DNA of 64,000 nucleotides from Streptomyces sp. ML-6 (GTDB taxonomy: Bacteria > Actinomycetota > Actinomycetes > Streptomycetales > Streptomycetaceae), in the NCBI RefSeq assembly GCF_030116705.1, contig NZ_JAOTIK010000001.1:3615001-3679000 (forward strand). The letters run 5' to 3'. Of this stretch, positions 35,763 through 45,039 are shown piece after piece. The translations under genes were made by a program, and so were the position numbers. The stretch's first letter is position 1; the number at the start of each line of letters is the position of its first letter. The notes under the pieces were generated by a model. The model saw only the letters and a list, made by a program, of their open reading frames with translations, was not told where the DNA came from and did not search any database.

Positions 35763-35873
35763 CGGGCCGACTGACGAGACCCTGGGGTCCGACTGTGCCT
35801 CCATCCGGTTCCGAGTCATCCTGGCCCAGAAATCTGCACGGGTGAACCGATCCCTCCCATCGGGCCTAGGGTC

Positions 35874-36001
35874 GTGCCACAACGTGCCAGTAGGGGCGGT
35901 AAGCAGCGGTCATTAGGGGCTTCACGGGAGCTGGCCGCGAGCATCCCAAGATAGACATCGCCGCAGGTCAGAGGCTATTCATGGGTCGAAGTGCCGGGTG
36001 A
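35874..36001 (+). other. Left arm of att copy 2
   Basis: The GTGCCACAACGTGCCAG block begins at 35874, 128 bp before the core. A GGTAAGCAGCGGTCATTA block follows, and GCAGGTCAGAGG is at 35963. These match the other arms. Confidence 0.75.
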
Positions 36002-36044
36002 TTCCCAAGCTCAGAGCGCGAGTTCGATTCTCGTCACCCGCTCC
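36002..36044 (+). repeat. att core copy 2
   Basis: Identical to the tRNA-Gly 3' 43 bp. It lacks the 5' half of the tRNA, so it is not a tRNA gene. Boundary between modules B and C. Right-arm GTGCC repeats at 36108 and 36119. Confidence 0.95.
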
Positions 36045-36050
36045 ATGATG

Positions 36051-36077
36051 AAGGCCCTGGTCGGAGACCAGGGCCTT
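36051..36077 (+). terminator. Post-att hairpin 2
   Basis: A 12-bp stem (AAGGCCCTGGTC and complement, loop GGA), the same stem sequence as after the tRNA. Confidence 0.8.
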
Positions 36078-36265
36078 CGCCATTGTCTAAACCTCTCGAG
36101 GGCTGCCGTGCCCTCCGCGTGCCCTATCTCGCGAAAATGCCCAGCTCGGAGGGCACGCGGCGCACCATCTCGCCCCACCTGTGCCGAAGCGGCTGCCGAG
36201 AGGATGACCACCTATATCGGGAACCGCCCCATCCGAGGCCGGCCGCGTGGCTAGCGTGTGGCCTT

Positions 36266-37008
36266 ATGACCGACGCCGCACCCTCCGGGGCGGACCTCCT
36301 GACATACCTGAACCGTCTGGAGTTACGTTTCGACTCGTCCGCTTCCCTGGTCGCATCCGATGCCCACGACGATCCCGCAACACTGGAATGGCGCTCTGCC
36401 GCGCTGTCCTGCCCCTGTGGGAGCCGGACGACGAGGAGACCGAGGCCGACAATGCGCGGCTCCTGGTCCCTGGCGTATCGCTGGCTCAGTCGCCCCATGG
36501 CGAGGGCCAAGAGCTGACGATCCTCTCGATGTCCGGTCTCACAGTGGACCTGTGGCGCGTCGGAAGCATCTACGTGTCGCTGGACGCCCGCGACGCCGAC
36601 TACGCGCACTTCATGCCGCTCTTCGAGGAGGCGGGGGAAATCGGCCTGCACCCCGACCTGGAGGAGGGCCTGGTAAGCGGCGACCAGATCGTCATCATCG
36701 ACCGGGTTCGGATCGCACCGGCATGGCGCGGGTTGGGCGGGGTCGGCCGGTTGTTGATCGGCCGGCTGCTCCGCTGGGTGGCGGGCCAAGCGGCGCTCGT
36801 GGCGACACATCCGTACCCGATCGACATCCCTGTCAGCGAACGGGACGACACCGAGCGGGAGGCTCGGGAGGAGGCCGTGATCCAACGCACCTGGCAGTCA
36901 CTGGGGTTCGAGCCCTTCCGCGAGGACGTGTGGGTGATGCAGCCGTATCTGAGCACTCACGACGAAGCCGTCGGCCGTCTGGAAACGGCATTTGCAAGTT
37001 ACCTCTGA
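36266..37008 (+). pseudogene. GNAT-like protein gene with a frameshift near its start
   Basis: The ATG at 36266 (MTDAAPSGADLLTYLNRLEL) is in one frame. From about 36405 the coding signal moves to another frame (LPLWEPDDEETEADNARLL) and runs to 37008. The C-terminal part has DRVRIAPAWRGLGGVGRLLIGRLL, which resembles the acetyl-CoA loop of GNAT acetyltransferases. One base in or out near 36400 would join the halves into about 247 residues. Sequencing error or true lesion not decided. Confidence 0.6.
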
Positions 37009-37036
37009 GATCACACCCCGCCGTCGAATCGAGAGG

Positions 37037-37531
37037 ATGAACCGGTACCAGATGGGCGAGTTCACCAACCACAAGGCGCAACGCACTCTTGGCTTTCTTC
37101 GCGCCTTCCACTTGGAGACCCTGAGTTTCTCCGGAACACACCCCGAAGCGACATTGGCCGACTTCGAACGCCACTTGGGGCAGCGGGTCAACGACCTGGA
37201 GGAAAACGAAAGCTCGGCCGAGGCAGCCGTCTTCATCAAGCCTCTGTCGGGCCCGCTCGCCGACCCGGAACGCCGGCGCTCGTTCAAGCTCCAGAAGTCG
37301 CTGCACCCTCCGCGCGCCGATGGGGAGGCGTGGCGGAAGCAACGCACAGCAGTGCTGGACGAGATCAAGGAACAGGGGCTTGCCGAGGCCCTGGACTGGG
37401 AGTGCCGCGATTGCGGAGCCCCGGTCGGAGTCGCCTGCCAGACAGCCGGCGGCAGGCCCAAGAAGGAGCCCCACTTCCTACGAGCCACTGACGCTGAACT
37501 GCCCTACCTCCGCGCTTACGGTCTTCGCTGA
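37037..37531 (+). CDS. Hypothetical protein with C-terminal Cys-rich domain
   Basis: 164 residues from the ATG at 37037 after GAGAGG. The N-terminal two thirds are charged and helical. The C-terminus has CRDCGAPVGVACQT, then EPHFLRA, a Cys3/His zinc-type pattern seen in small actinobacterial proteins. It follows the GNAT-like gene by 28 bp, so the two are probably co-transcribed. Function unknown. Confidence 0.6.
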   Translation: MNRYQMGEFTNHKAQRTLGFLRAFHLETLSFSGTHPEATLADFERHLGQRVNDLEENESSAEAAVFIKPLSGPLADPERRRSFKLQKSLHPPRADGEAWRKQRTAVLDEIKEQGLAEALDWECRDCGAPVGVACQTAGGRPKKEPHFLRATDAELPYLRAYGLR

Positions 37532-37539
37532 AGAACGTC

Positions 37540-37575
37540 GGAGGGCTGGGATGTGCGATGACGTCCCAGCCCTCC
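37540..37575. terminator. Hairpin between the Cys-rich gene and the integrase remnant
   Basis: A perfect 12-bp stem GGAGGGCTGGGA with its complement and a 12-nt loop, 9 bp past the stop at 37531. Confidence 0.75.
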
Positions 37576-37587
37576 GAGTTCAGGCTT

Positions 37588-37820
37588 CCCGAGCAGTGGG
37601 AGGCGACTCGATGGTTGCTCGTCGAGCCGCGCGGACCTTGGCATCGATGCCTCCGGCGACCTCCTGCTGGCGGGCGTCGTCGGAGTGCTGGTAGATCATC
37701 GCGGCCTTCTCCGAGGACTGTCCGGCGCGAACCATCGTGTCCTTGAGCGTGGCCCCCGACCGGGTCGAAAGCGTGTGACCGGTGCGCCGGAGGTCGTAGA
37801 AGGTGAACCCCCTTCGCCGA
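37588..37820 (-). pseudogene. Integrase C-terminal remnant (second)
   Basis: The minus strand reads FTFYDLRRTGHTLSTRSGATL, then VRAGQSSEKAAMIYQHSD and the usual Ala/Arg tail. The conserved DLRHT is DLRRT here. Only about 75 codons remain. It is joined end to end with a truncated DUF1254-type gene, so a deletion removed the rest of int and the 5' part of that gene. Confidence 0.8.
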
Positions 37821-38877
37821 CCGCTTCTGGATGGTCCCCATCCCGGACGCCTGGTCCGACGTCTGCGCCGTCGTCGGCCAGCGCGAGCACGGCTCGTCCG
37901 CCGGGCCGTTCCTGATCGCCGGACCGTCCTGGTCCGGAGCGGCCCCCGCCGGCCTGACCCTACTGAAGTCGCGCACCGCCGTGAACTGGATCATCGGCCG
38001 GTACGCGACCAGCGGCCCGTCGGACTTCCCGGCCGTGAACAAGCTCCGGGACGCCACGCGGCTGATCCCGCTGTCGCGGTGGACCGGCGATCCCGACGAC
38101 TACTCCCCGCCCACCGACGTCCCCGTCCCCGCCGGCGCCGACGTCACGACGGCGCCCGTCGACCAGGTCCACGCGCTCGGCGGCCGCGGCTACTTCACCC
38201 TTCTCAACCGGATGATGGTCGACAACCCGCCCGATCCCGCCGACGCCCCGCTCCTGGGCCGCCTCGCCAAACTCGGCATCGCACCCGGCGCGAGCCTGGA
38301 CGACCTGTCCGCCGAGGAACTCTCCGCCCTGAACACGGGCACGCGGCGCGGCCCGGCGGCCCTGCGCGAACTGCTCGCGCAGGCGGAGTCCGCGAACGCC
38401 GGCGGCTGGACCGTGCACCGCGGCCTGGGGGATTACGGCACCGACTACACCAAGCGCGCGGTCATCACCCACTTCGGATACGGAGCCGACCTCGACGCCG
38501 ACGCCCTGTACCCGCACGCCACCACCGACGTCGAAGGCCGGCCCCTCGACGGTGCCCACACCTGCGTACTGCACTTCGAGGCCGGGAAGACCCCGCCCGT
38601 CGACGGCTGCTGGTCCCTCACGATGATGAACGAACGTCAGCTCTCCGCCGACAACCCGCTGAACCGGTACGCGATCGGCGACCGCAGCGGCATGCGGACC
38701 AACCCCGACGGCTCCCTGGACATCCACGTCCAGCACGAGAACCCGGGGCCCGACCGCAAGCACAACTGGCTCCCCGCGCCTGCGGGCAGCTTCAATGTCT
38801 TCCTGCGCCTGTACCGGCCCCAACAGCCCGCCTTCACCGTCGGCTGGACCCCGCCGGCACTTCAACGCACCAGCTGA
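37812..38877 (+). pseudogene. DUF1254/DUF1214-type protein, N-terminally truncated
   Basis: The coding frame is already in progress at the integrase junction (PFADRFWMVPIPDAWSDV). It continues with WIIGRYATSG and the DUF1214-type C-terminal region (GCWSLTMMNERQLSADNPLNRYAIGDR, AGSFNVFLRLYRP). About 350 residues remain; full-length relatives have more N-terminal sequence and often a signal peptide. The Met at 37831 could initiate a shortened product. Function of the family unclear. Confidence 0.7.
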
Positions 38878-38968
38878 ATCCTGCGGGCCCCGGTACCTCC
38901 CCCGAGAGGCTCCTTGTCGAGCGCCATCGAGCCGAACGAGGGGGGATCGCAACTGGGGCCCGCCTGCT

Positions 38969-39613
38969 TCAGTCGACCAGCTCGTAAATGCTCGCGGCCG
39001 TCAGCCAGAGGCCGGCGAGCAGGGAGAGCGTGACAATCAGCTGCTCCTGGTGCCGGCTCAGCCAGTTCCGCAAGGCATTCAGCCGGGCTTCCGCGGCCGC
39101 AGGTGCCCATGCCGCATACGTCTCCATGCCGATGAGGCTGAGGGTGGCCAGCAGGCAGTAGCCGGTCAGCGCGAGCCAGTCGCCGGCGGTGGAGAGGTTC
39201 GACTCAAAGGCCGTCGCGGCACCGGCGCCGACGAGTCCCCAGGGCTGCAGCAGCCACGCCAGACCGGCTGCCGTAACCCAGGAGGCGTCGTCGATCCGGG
39301 CGGCCCAGCGCGGTGGGCCGTGCGGGCGGGGCGGCCGGTGCCGCCGGTACGCCCCGTACAGCACCAGTGCCAGACCGATGGCGAGCTTCGCGGTAAGCGC
39401 GGCGGTCGAGGGCGCGCTGTGACGGGCCGGGGGCTGTCCGCCCGTCAGCAGCACCACGACGGCGATCACGGTGATCAGGTTGGCCAGCCACGACAACAGG
39501 AAGGCCAGGCCCTTACGGACGCCGCGGCGCAAGGAGAGCAGCAGGATGAAGGCGCTGTTGTGCAAGGGCCCCAGGGTGATGGCCGTACCGATCACCACCA
39601 GGTCGAGGACCAT
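38969..39613 (-). CDS. GAP/LysE-type membrane protein
   Basis: 214 residues with about six hydrophobic helices (MVLDLVVIGTAITLGPLHN, LLSWLANLITVIAVVVLL, AKLAIGLALVLYGAYR, and others). The layout fits the Sap/GAP (sulfolipid-addressing-like) or LysE superfamily of small transport-associated proteins. Substrate unknown. It is transcribed opposite to the Asp23 operon and stands alone. Confidence 0.6.
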   Translation of the reverse strand: MVLDLVVIGTAITLGPLHNSAFILLLSLRRGVRKGLAFLLSWLANLITVIAVVVLLTGGQPPARHSAPSTAALTAKLAIGLALVLYGAYRRHRPPRPHGPPRWAARIDDASWVTAAGLAWLLQPWGLVGAGAATAFESNLSTAGDWLALTGYCLLATLSLIGMETYAAWAPAAAEARLNALRNWLSRHQEQLIVTLSLLAGLWLTAASIYELVD

Positions 39614-39821
39614 CGGACCAGTCGCTCCTGGGCGTCAGGGCCGTCCGCCCCCATGGACTGGGGACCGGCCGACAGAGGAATGCGGCGCTGCCACGGGGCC
39701 GCATCCCGACTGTGCAGATGGCGGCCTGGCGGGTCAAACAGGCCACGCCCGTGAAGCCCTGCCGGTCCGTTTGGGAAATGCATCGCCGGCTTATGCCTGC
39801 CTCGGCTTCGGCGAGGCCCGG

Positions 39822-40598
39822 CTACGCCGCGGTTTCGGTGATGAGAACGGCAGCGGTTGTCGGGACCCGGACGTCACTCGTGGCCGCGTCGGTCACGGCG
39901 TCCCGGACGGCCCGGGCGACTTCCAGGGGATGGCGGCCGGGTACGACCGCGAGCTGGATCTGAATGTGTCGGGTGGACGGATCGTCCTGTTGCGTCACCC
40001 TGACGGGGTGGCCGCCCAGTGGGGTGGTGAGGTGCGCGACGCCCGGCACGGCCGACGCGATGTCGGCCAGCTCTCCAATCGGCCCCCGCAGGGATTCTGT
40101 CTCGGTCGCGGGGGCCGAGCTTCGCGTGGGCGCATTTTGGGACGGGAGCGTCATGACGTTCTCCGCGGTCTGCGATCCTCCGTCTGCCTCCGCGTCCTCG
40201 TGGAGATCCGTGACGCGCAGATCGGCTGTCACAGCGCTCAGGCCGAGTTCTTCGTCGGCTGCCTCGAGCAGGGTCGTCCTCAACTTTTCGGCGGCCTGAG
40301 GCACGGGCAGTGTCACGGATCCGGTGAAGGCCGCCTCGATCCTGAGCGGGCCGGGCGGGAGCGCGCCGGCAGGCGGGCGAACGGCCGATTCGAGCACGGG
40401 TTCGTGCGGGACCGGTCCGATGCGCATGCTCTCCAGTCGAACGCCGGGAACCCCGGCTGCCTTGAGCCAGAGAGCCCGGACGGCCGCCTGTTCGGTGATC
40501 CACGTGCCGTCGTCCGGTCCTCCGAGCGGCAGCAGTCGACCCAGGCCGAGCCGACCGCGTACTGACTGCATCAACGCCTCGGTCTTCACCTCTTCCAC
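39822..40598 (-). CDS. Hypothetical protein divergent from the Asp23 operon
   Basis: 258 residues. The N-terminal half contains MQSVRGRLGLGRLLPLGG and DGTWITEQAAVRALWLKAA. The C-terminal half ends with GRHPLEVARAVRDAVTDAA, a pattern close to the Asp23-fold helix of the proteins across the divergent promoter. It may be a diverged double Asp23-type protein. No membrane segment. Confidence 0.55.
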   Translation of the reverse strand: MEEVKTEALMQSVRGRLGLGRLLPLGGPDDGTWITEQAAVRALWLKAAGVPGVRLESMRIGPVPHEPVLESAVRPPAGALPPGPLRIEAAFTGSVTLPVPQAAEKLRTTLLEAADEELGLSAVTADLRVTDLHEDAEADGGSQTAENVMTLPSQNAPTRSSAPATETESLRGPIGELADIASAVPGVAHLTTPLGGHPVRVTQQDDPSTRHIQIQLAVVPGRHPLEVARAVRDAVTDAATSDVRVPTTAAVLITETAA

Positions 40599-40695
40599 CC
40601 TCTCCCTCGACTCACGACAACCGGATAAAACGACCTATGGCGAATATAATTCGAATAAGGGATGCACGGCTGACTTCTCGAGGGAGGAGTGCCTG

Positions 40696-41127
40696 ATGAC
40701 TGAGCACACCGGCGCAAAGTACGGCGGCGAGCCCGGTTCTCGTGGCCGGACATCCATTGCCGATGTGGTGGTGGAGAAGATCGCCGGGATGGCGGCACGG
40801 GACGTGCGCGGCGTCCATGCCCTGGGCAGCGGGTTCGCGCGCTCGATGGGATCCATGCGGGAGCGGATGCCTGGCGCCGGTAGTGGCAAGTCCGTCACCC
40901 GCGGGGTCAGCGTCGAGGTCGGAGAGGTGCAGACGGCCATCGACCTGGAACTCGTCGTCGACTACGGCGTCTCGATCACGGACGTGGCCGCGGCGGTGCG
41001 GGAGAACGTGATCTCCGCGGTGGAGCGGATGGCGGGTCGGGAAGTCGTGGAAGTCAACATCATGGTCGGTGATGTGAAGCTGCCCGACGAGGAGGACGAG
41101 GGGGAGGAGCGGCAGCGGCTCCAGTAG
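40696..41127 (+). CDS. Asp23/Gls24-family envelope stress protein
   Basis: 143 residues. The ATG at 40696 follows GGGAGGAG. The Asp23 domain is clear: IADVVVEKIAGMAARDVRGVH, TRGVSVEVGEVQTAIDLEL, VVDYGVSITDVAAAVRENV and REVVEVNIMVGDVKLP. Asp23 proteins sit at the membrane through AmaP and respond to envelope stress. First gene of the 40.7-43.1 kb operon. The gap upstream (40599-40695) is AT-rich and probably holds the promoter. Confidence 0.88.
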   Translation: MTEHTGAKYGGEPGSRGRTSIADVVVEKIAGMAARDVRGVHALGSGFARSMGSMRERMPGAGSGKSVTRGVSVEVGEVQTAIDLELVVDYGVSITDVAAAVRENVISAVERMAGREVVEVNIMVGDVKLPDEEDEGEERQRLQ

Positions 41128-41163
41128 CCGGACGGAGTCGGCCACCGGGTGAAGGAGCGTGTG

Positions 41164-41391
41164 ATGAGCAGATCCGTGGTGGGTTTGGCCGCCGGAATGG
41201 CGCTGGGTTTCGCCGCGTACTTCGGTGGCTTCTGGGCCTTCCTGCTGGTGCTGGTGCTGGGTGTTGTCGGACTCGTGGTCGGGCGTTTGGCGGAAGGCGA
41301 TCTCGAACCCGGTGACTTCGTACGCCGCCGGGACGATCAGCAACGTACTCGTGACGACCAGCGCCGGGCACGGAGAGACTGGCGGCAGTGA
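41164..41391 (+). CDS. DUF2273-like small membrane protein
   Basis: 75 residues, two hydrophobic helices (VGLAAGMALGFAAYFGGFWAF-type segment and LLVLVLGVVGLVVG), then a basic Arg/Gln tail. DUF2273-type proteins accompany Asp23 genes and may anchor them. It overlaps the next gene by GTGA. Confidence 0.7.
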   Translation: MSRSVVGLAAGMALGFAAYFGGFWAFLLVLVLGVVGLVVGRLAEGDLEPGDFVRRRDDQQRTRDDQRRARRDWRQ

Positions 41392-41816
41392 CCAGGGAAG
41401 CCGAAAGGCGCCCGGCTGTGCCCCGCCGGGAGCGGGGTGCGGCCTCAGTCGCCGACCGGGTCGTTGCGAAGATCGCTGCCCAGGTGGCGCGTGAGGCGCT
41501 GAGTCGTTTCTCCGAGCCGACCGGTCACGTGCCTCCTGGCCACCGCACACCGCACGTGACGGCGGTGGTGCGGGGGGCACCGGAGAGGGCAGGCGGTCCT
41601 GCCGGGAGCCGACCGGCGCTCGGGCAGGCGCGGATGCGCATCGCCGTGGAACTGGGCTATCCGTCGGACATCGGGGCGCAGTGCGCGGCGGTGCGCCGAG
41701 AGGTCACCGACCGAGTCGCGGCATGGGCCGGGGTGGAGGTGTCCGACCTCGTGGTGGCCGTCGCGAGGCTGCACTCGGCTCACTCGCGGCGGACAGAACG
41801 GGAGAGGGTGAGATGA
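41388..41816 (+). CDS. Asp23-like protein, diverged
   Basis: 142 residues. The GTG at 41388 overlaps the previous stop. It keeps ASVADRVVAKIAAQVAREAL and MRIAVELGYPSDIGAQCAAV, matching the Asp23 strand-helix pattern, with a Pro/Gly-rich insert. Part of the Asp23 operon; overlaps the next gene by ATGA. Confidence 0.7.
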   Translation: MTREAERRPAVPRRERGAASVADRVVAKIAAQVAREALSRFSEPTGHVPPGHRTPHVTAVVRGAPERAGGPAGSRPALGQARMRIAVELGYPSDIGAQCAAVRREVTDRVAAWAGVEVSDLVVAVARLHSAHSRRTERERVR

Positions 41817-42481
41817 GCGCGCACACGGGGCGGCGGCCCGGCGACGGCGACCTTCCCTCGGAGCCCGCGAAGACGGGTTCCTCCGCAGGGCACCCGGACA
41901 CCGGCGCGATATCGGCAGCCCGCTCATCGCCGCGTCGTTTCTGGTCCGCGCGGCGGGTTCCTGCGGTCATCGTGGCTCTGCTGTCCCTCGCAGCCGTCGG
42001 GCTGCTCCTGTACGACGTGATCTCCGTGCGGGCAGGCCGGCCCGGGATGGGCTGGCGACGCCGGCTCGCGGATGAGCTGGCCACGCGGCCGCTGGACGAC
42101 GTCTGGATGATCGTCGGGGCCGCGGTGGCGATGGCCCTCGGCCTGTGCCTCGTCCTGCTGGCGGTGACACCGGGACGGCGCAGTCTGCTTCCCATGCGGC
42201 AGCCCACCGGCACCCGAGGGACAGGCGAGGTCCACGCCGGTCTCGACCGCCGGGCGGTGGCCCTGATCCTGCGTGACCGGGCCGTACGGGTGTCCGGCGT
42301 GGAGTCGGCTCGTGTCGATGTCGGTCGCCGGAAGATCAAAGCCCGGGCGCAGGTGCACTTCCGCGATCTCGACGAGGTCCGTGCCGACCTCGATGCCGCG
42401 CTGGGCGAAGCCGTGGCGGCCCTGGGTCTCGCTCGACGACCCTCGCTGACCGTCCACGTCCGACGCCCGAAGAAAGGCTGA
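41813..42481 (+). CDS. DUF6286-type membrane protein
   Basis: 222 residues. Disordered N-terminus, then two helices (VPAVIVALLSLAAVGLLLYDV and WMIVGAAVAMALGLCLVLL), and a C-terminal Asp23-like soluble part (VSGVESARVDVGRRKIKARAQV). Found in Streptomyces Asp23/AmaP operons. Probably couples Asp23 proteins to the membrane. Confidence 0.7.
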   Translation: MSAHTGRRPGDGDLPSEPAKTGSSAGHPDTGAISAARSSPRRFWSARRVPAVIVALLSLAAVGLLLYDVISVRAGRPGMGWRRRLADELATRPLDDVWMIVGAAVAMALGLCLVLLAVTPGRRSLLPMRQPTGTRGTGEVHAGLDRRAVALILRDRAVRVSGVESARVDVGRRKIKARAQVHFRDLDEVRADLDAALGEAVAALGLARRPSLTVHVRRPKKG

Positions 42482-42492
42482 CGCTGATCCCG

Positions 42493-43089
42493 ATGATCAA
42501 GACAGTGAACCGGGTGCTGCTGGGGCTGCTCGGCCTCGGGTTGTTCGCTCTGGGCGGCGGCGTGCTACTGGGCAGTCTGGATCTGCAGCGCCTATGGGGT
42601 TTCGACGTGCCGGGCTGGTGGCCCTTTCGCGGCCCGGCCGATGTCGTCCTGGGCAACGAGGGACGCCTACGGTGGCGGGCGGAGGGCTGGTGGTGGCCGA
42701 CCGTCATCACGGCGCTCGCCGCGTTGCTGGTGCTGCTGCTGTGGTGGCTCTGGACACTGCTGCGCAAAGACCGGCTGCACCAGGTCCTCGTCGACAGCCA
42801 GGACGGTACGGCAGCCCGACTCGACGGCCGCGCCCTGGAGGACGTGATCGAGAAAGAGGCACAAACCTTGGACGGAGTCGCACGGGCACGGGTGCGCCTG
42901 GGGGGCCGGCGTACCGCCCCGGTCGCACGAGTGCGGCTGTGGCTGGAGCCCCACGCGGCACCGGAGCGGATCCTGGACCGACTCGACCGGGGCACGCTCG
43001 CACACGCAGGGGACTCGGCAGGCCTGGACCGTCTCCCGTCGGAGGTAAGCCTCCGGGAAGTCCGTCACCGCGCCCATCGGGTCGACTGA
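42493..43089 (+). CDS. amaP: Alkaline shock response membrane anchor protein (AmaP-like)
   Basis: 198 residues. The N-terminal helix VNRVLLGLLGLGLFALGGGVLL and a second near residue 80 (ITALAALLVLLLWWLW) flank a Trp-rich loop. The C-terminal domain holds ALEDVIEKEAQTLDGVARARV, similar to Asp23. AmaP anchors Asp23-type proteins to the membrane. Last gene of the operon. Confidence 0.75.
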   Translation: MIKTVNRVLLGLLGLGLFALGGGVLLGSLDLQRLWGFDVPGWWPFRGPADVVLGNEGRLRWRAEGWWWPTVITALAALLVLLLWWLWTLLRKDRLHQVLVDSQDGTAARLDGRALEDVIEKEAQTLDGVARARVRLGGRRTAPVARVRLWLEPHAAPERILDRLDRGTLAHAGDSAGLDRLPSEVSLREVRHRAHRVD

Positions 43090-43291
43090 GAATTCTGCGC
43101 CGTATCCAGGGACGGAATCCCACCCGCCGGCTCCCAGTCGCCACGGCCGTCACATCGCACCTGATCGGCTTGCCGATCAAACGGCTTCTGTCCATGCCCG
43201 CTGGAAGGACAGGAGCGTGACAGCCTGACAGGCCACCTCGGCGGGTTGCGCCTACTCTGGAGTTGCGGTACTTGCAAGGCCGGAGGTCGCC

Positions 43292-43447
43292 ATGATCATT
43301 CTCGGGGTCATCCTGCTCGTCATCGGGTTCGTGGCCGGCATTTCCATCTTGTGGACGATCGGGATCGTCCTGGTCGTGATCGGGGTCATCCTGTGGATTC
43401 TCGGGGCGGTCGGTCACGGGGTCGGCGGACGCCGTCATTACTGGTAG
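43292..43447 (+). CDS. DUF6131-like short membrane protein
   Basis: 51 residues from the ATG at 43292 after GGAGG. Almost wholly hydrophobic: two helices around ILGVILLVIGFVAGISILW and VLVVIGVILWILGAVG, ending in GGRRHYW. Similar short proteins of Streptomyces are annotated DUF6131. Function unknown; a stress or membrane role is suggested by its neighbours. Confidence 0.75.
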   Translation: MIILGVILLVIGFVAGISILWTIGIVLVVIGVILWILGAVGHGVGGRRHYW

Positions 43448-43525
43448 GCGGCTCGGCCCCGAGCCGACGCAGCACCCGTGGTCGAGTCTTCACCAGGCCG
43501 TCCTGCCGCAGGGAGGCGTAGCGCG

Positions 43526-43702
43526 ATGGTCCTCTTCCTGATTCTGCTCAGCAGCGCCATCGCACTGATCGTCATCGGCGCTGTCGTGGACGGAATGCTG
43601 TACCTGCTCTCCACCGGGGTACTGCTTCTCGTCGTCGCCGTGCTGTACCTGCTGGTGCGCTCGATACTGCGCTCGCGCCGAGGCAGGCCCACCGCGTTCT
43701 GA
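43526..43702 (+). CDS. Small hydrophobic protein
   Basis: 58 residues from the ATG at 43526. Two membrane helices (LILLSSAIALIVIGAVVDG and LLSTGVLLLVVAVLYLLV), basic C-terminus. A plausible start site AGGGAGG precedes it. Not recognised; similar in size and place to the DUF6131-like protein upstream. Confidence 0.6.
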   Translation: MVLFLILLSSAIALIVIGAVVDGMLYLLSTGVLLLVVAVLYLLVRSILRSRRGRPTAF

Positions 43703-43773
43703 CGGTGGGGGCCGACCTCGCGCGGCCCTCCGGACGGCCGGCGAGTGGGTGAGGCGGCCCGCACCTCGACCGC

Positions 43774-44604
43774 TCAGTGAGCGGCAAGAAGGATGGCGTT
43801 GTAATGGGCGGCGAAGGCTGCCACTGTCAGCGCGTGGAAAACCTCGTGGAAGCCGAACCAGCGGGGTGAGGGGTTGGGACGCTGGAGGGCGTAGACGACC
43901 GCACCCGCGCTGTAGAGAAGCCCGCCGGTCACGATCAGACAGGCCACGGCCACCCCGCCGCTGTGCAGGAAGTCGGGCAGGTAGCGCACGGGCGCCCAGC
44001 CCAGAGCCAGGTAGCAGGGCGTGTACAGCCAGCGGGGAGCTCCGACCCACAGGGCACGGAACACGATGCCGACCAGCGCGCCCGTCCACACGATCCACAG
44101 CAGGACGGACCACTGGTCCGGGGAGAGCAGGAGCACGGCGAGCGGGGTGCACGTGCCGGCGATGATCAGGAAGATGTTGGCGTGATCGAGGCGGCGCAGA
44201 ACGGCCTCACCAAGCGGTCCCCAGGTACCGAGGTGGTAGACGGCGCTCGTCCCGAACAGCAGCCAGGCCGTGACGGAGTACACGGTGCAGGCCAGCACGG
44301 CCTGTGGCGTCCCTGCCAGGCAGATGAGGACGATGCCCGCTGCCAGCGATGCGGGGACTATGCCGGCGTGAAGCCAGCCGCGCAGCCTCGGCTTGATCGG
44401 GTCCACCGGATCGACCGCCCGCTCGACCAGGTCGGCCACCGGGCGGGAGTCCTCGGCGGCCCCGTCTCGTTGCGACCCCGAGGAAAGGCCGGTCGAGTCG
44501 CGTCCCTTGACCGTCGGTGGGGAAAAGACACTGCGGGCTTCGGCGTCGTCTCGGGACACTGCTTCCCCTCCCGAATCGGACTGCTGGGTATCACGGGCGG
44601 CCAT
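43774..44604 (-). CDS. trhA: Hemolysin III/TrhA (PAQR) family membrane protein
   Basis: 276 residues from the ATG at 44604 (44610 possible). Seven hydrophobic helices follow a 75-residue polar N-terminus. Family marks include SAVYHLGTW, LRRLDHANIFLIIAGTCTP and HEVFHALTVAAFAAHY with the metal-site histidines. TrhA proteins of this family affect membrane energetics and fluidity. It ends module C, convergent with the small hydrophobic genes. Confidence 0.88.
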   Translation of the reverse strand: MAARDTQQSDSGGEAVSRDDAEARSVFSPPTVKGRDSTGLSSGSQRDGAAEDSRPVADLVERAVDPVDPIKPRLRGWLHAGIVPASLAAGIVLICLAGTPQAVLACTVYSVTAWLLFGTSAVYHLGTWGPLGEAVLRRLDHANIFLIIAGTCTPLAVLLLSPDQWSVLLWIVWTGALVGIVFRALWVGAPRWLYTPCYLALGWAPVRYLPDFLHSGGVAVACLIVTGGLLYSAGAVVYALQRPNPSPRWFGFHEVFHALTVAAFAAHYNAILLAAH

Positions 44605-44786
44605 GCGCACATACTAGGAACCTGACCGTGACGGGAGCCCCGGACGCCACCCCCTACCGCGCCATGGTCCGCCTGACCCGCCGACAGTTCGTTCACGGGC
44701 TCCACCGCCGCCGCCCGGGAATCGACACCGCGGCCGGGCGCGTCCATGAAGGCACCTCGGCTCTGCGGCCGAGGCCCCTTGGCGCC

Positions 44787-44915
44787 GTGCCCCATCCATG
44801 CCCTTCGGAACGGTGAACAGCGGCCAACACGGGTATCTCCGGATCACCGAAGAGAGCCGCGAGAAGGGGCGGTTTCACAGGTCAGACACCTTATGATCGG
44901 CGTCGGCGTCGGTGA
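44787..44915 (+). other. Left arm of att copy 3
   Basis: GTGCCCCATCCATGCCC begins at 44787. GGTGAACAGCGGCCAACA follows, and ACAGGTCAG starts at 44877, 39 bp before the core. Confidence 0.75.
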
Positions 44916-44957
44916 TTCCCAAGCTCAGAGCGCGAGTTCGATTCCCGTCACCCGCTC
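44916..44957 (+). repeat. att core copy 3
   Basis: One substitution against the tRNA core (TTCTCGTC to TTCCCGTC). Boundary of modules C and D. The right arm uses CACGCACCAC / CTGCACCAC repeats near 45018-45038 instead of GTGCC. Confidence 0.93.
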
Positions 44958-44962
44958 TTGAG

Positions 44963-44993
44963 AGAGAGCCCAGGTCATCGGCCTGGGCTCTCT
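44963..44993 (+). terminator. Post-att hairpin 3
   Basis: 12-bp stem AGAGAGCCCAGG/CCTGGGCTCTCT with a 7-nt loop. The stem sequence differs from the tRNA-side hairpin but pairing is kept. Confidence 0.75.
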
Positions 44994-45039
44994 CTGTTGG
45001 CTAGGCCTCTCTAAACATCACGCACCACCTCTGCACCAC

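Noticed and set aside
36002..36044. att copies read as extra tRNA-Gly genes
   Set aside because: Each lacks the 5' acceptor strand, D arm and half of the anticodon stem.
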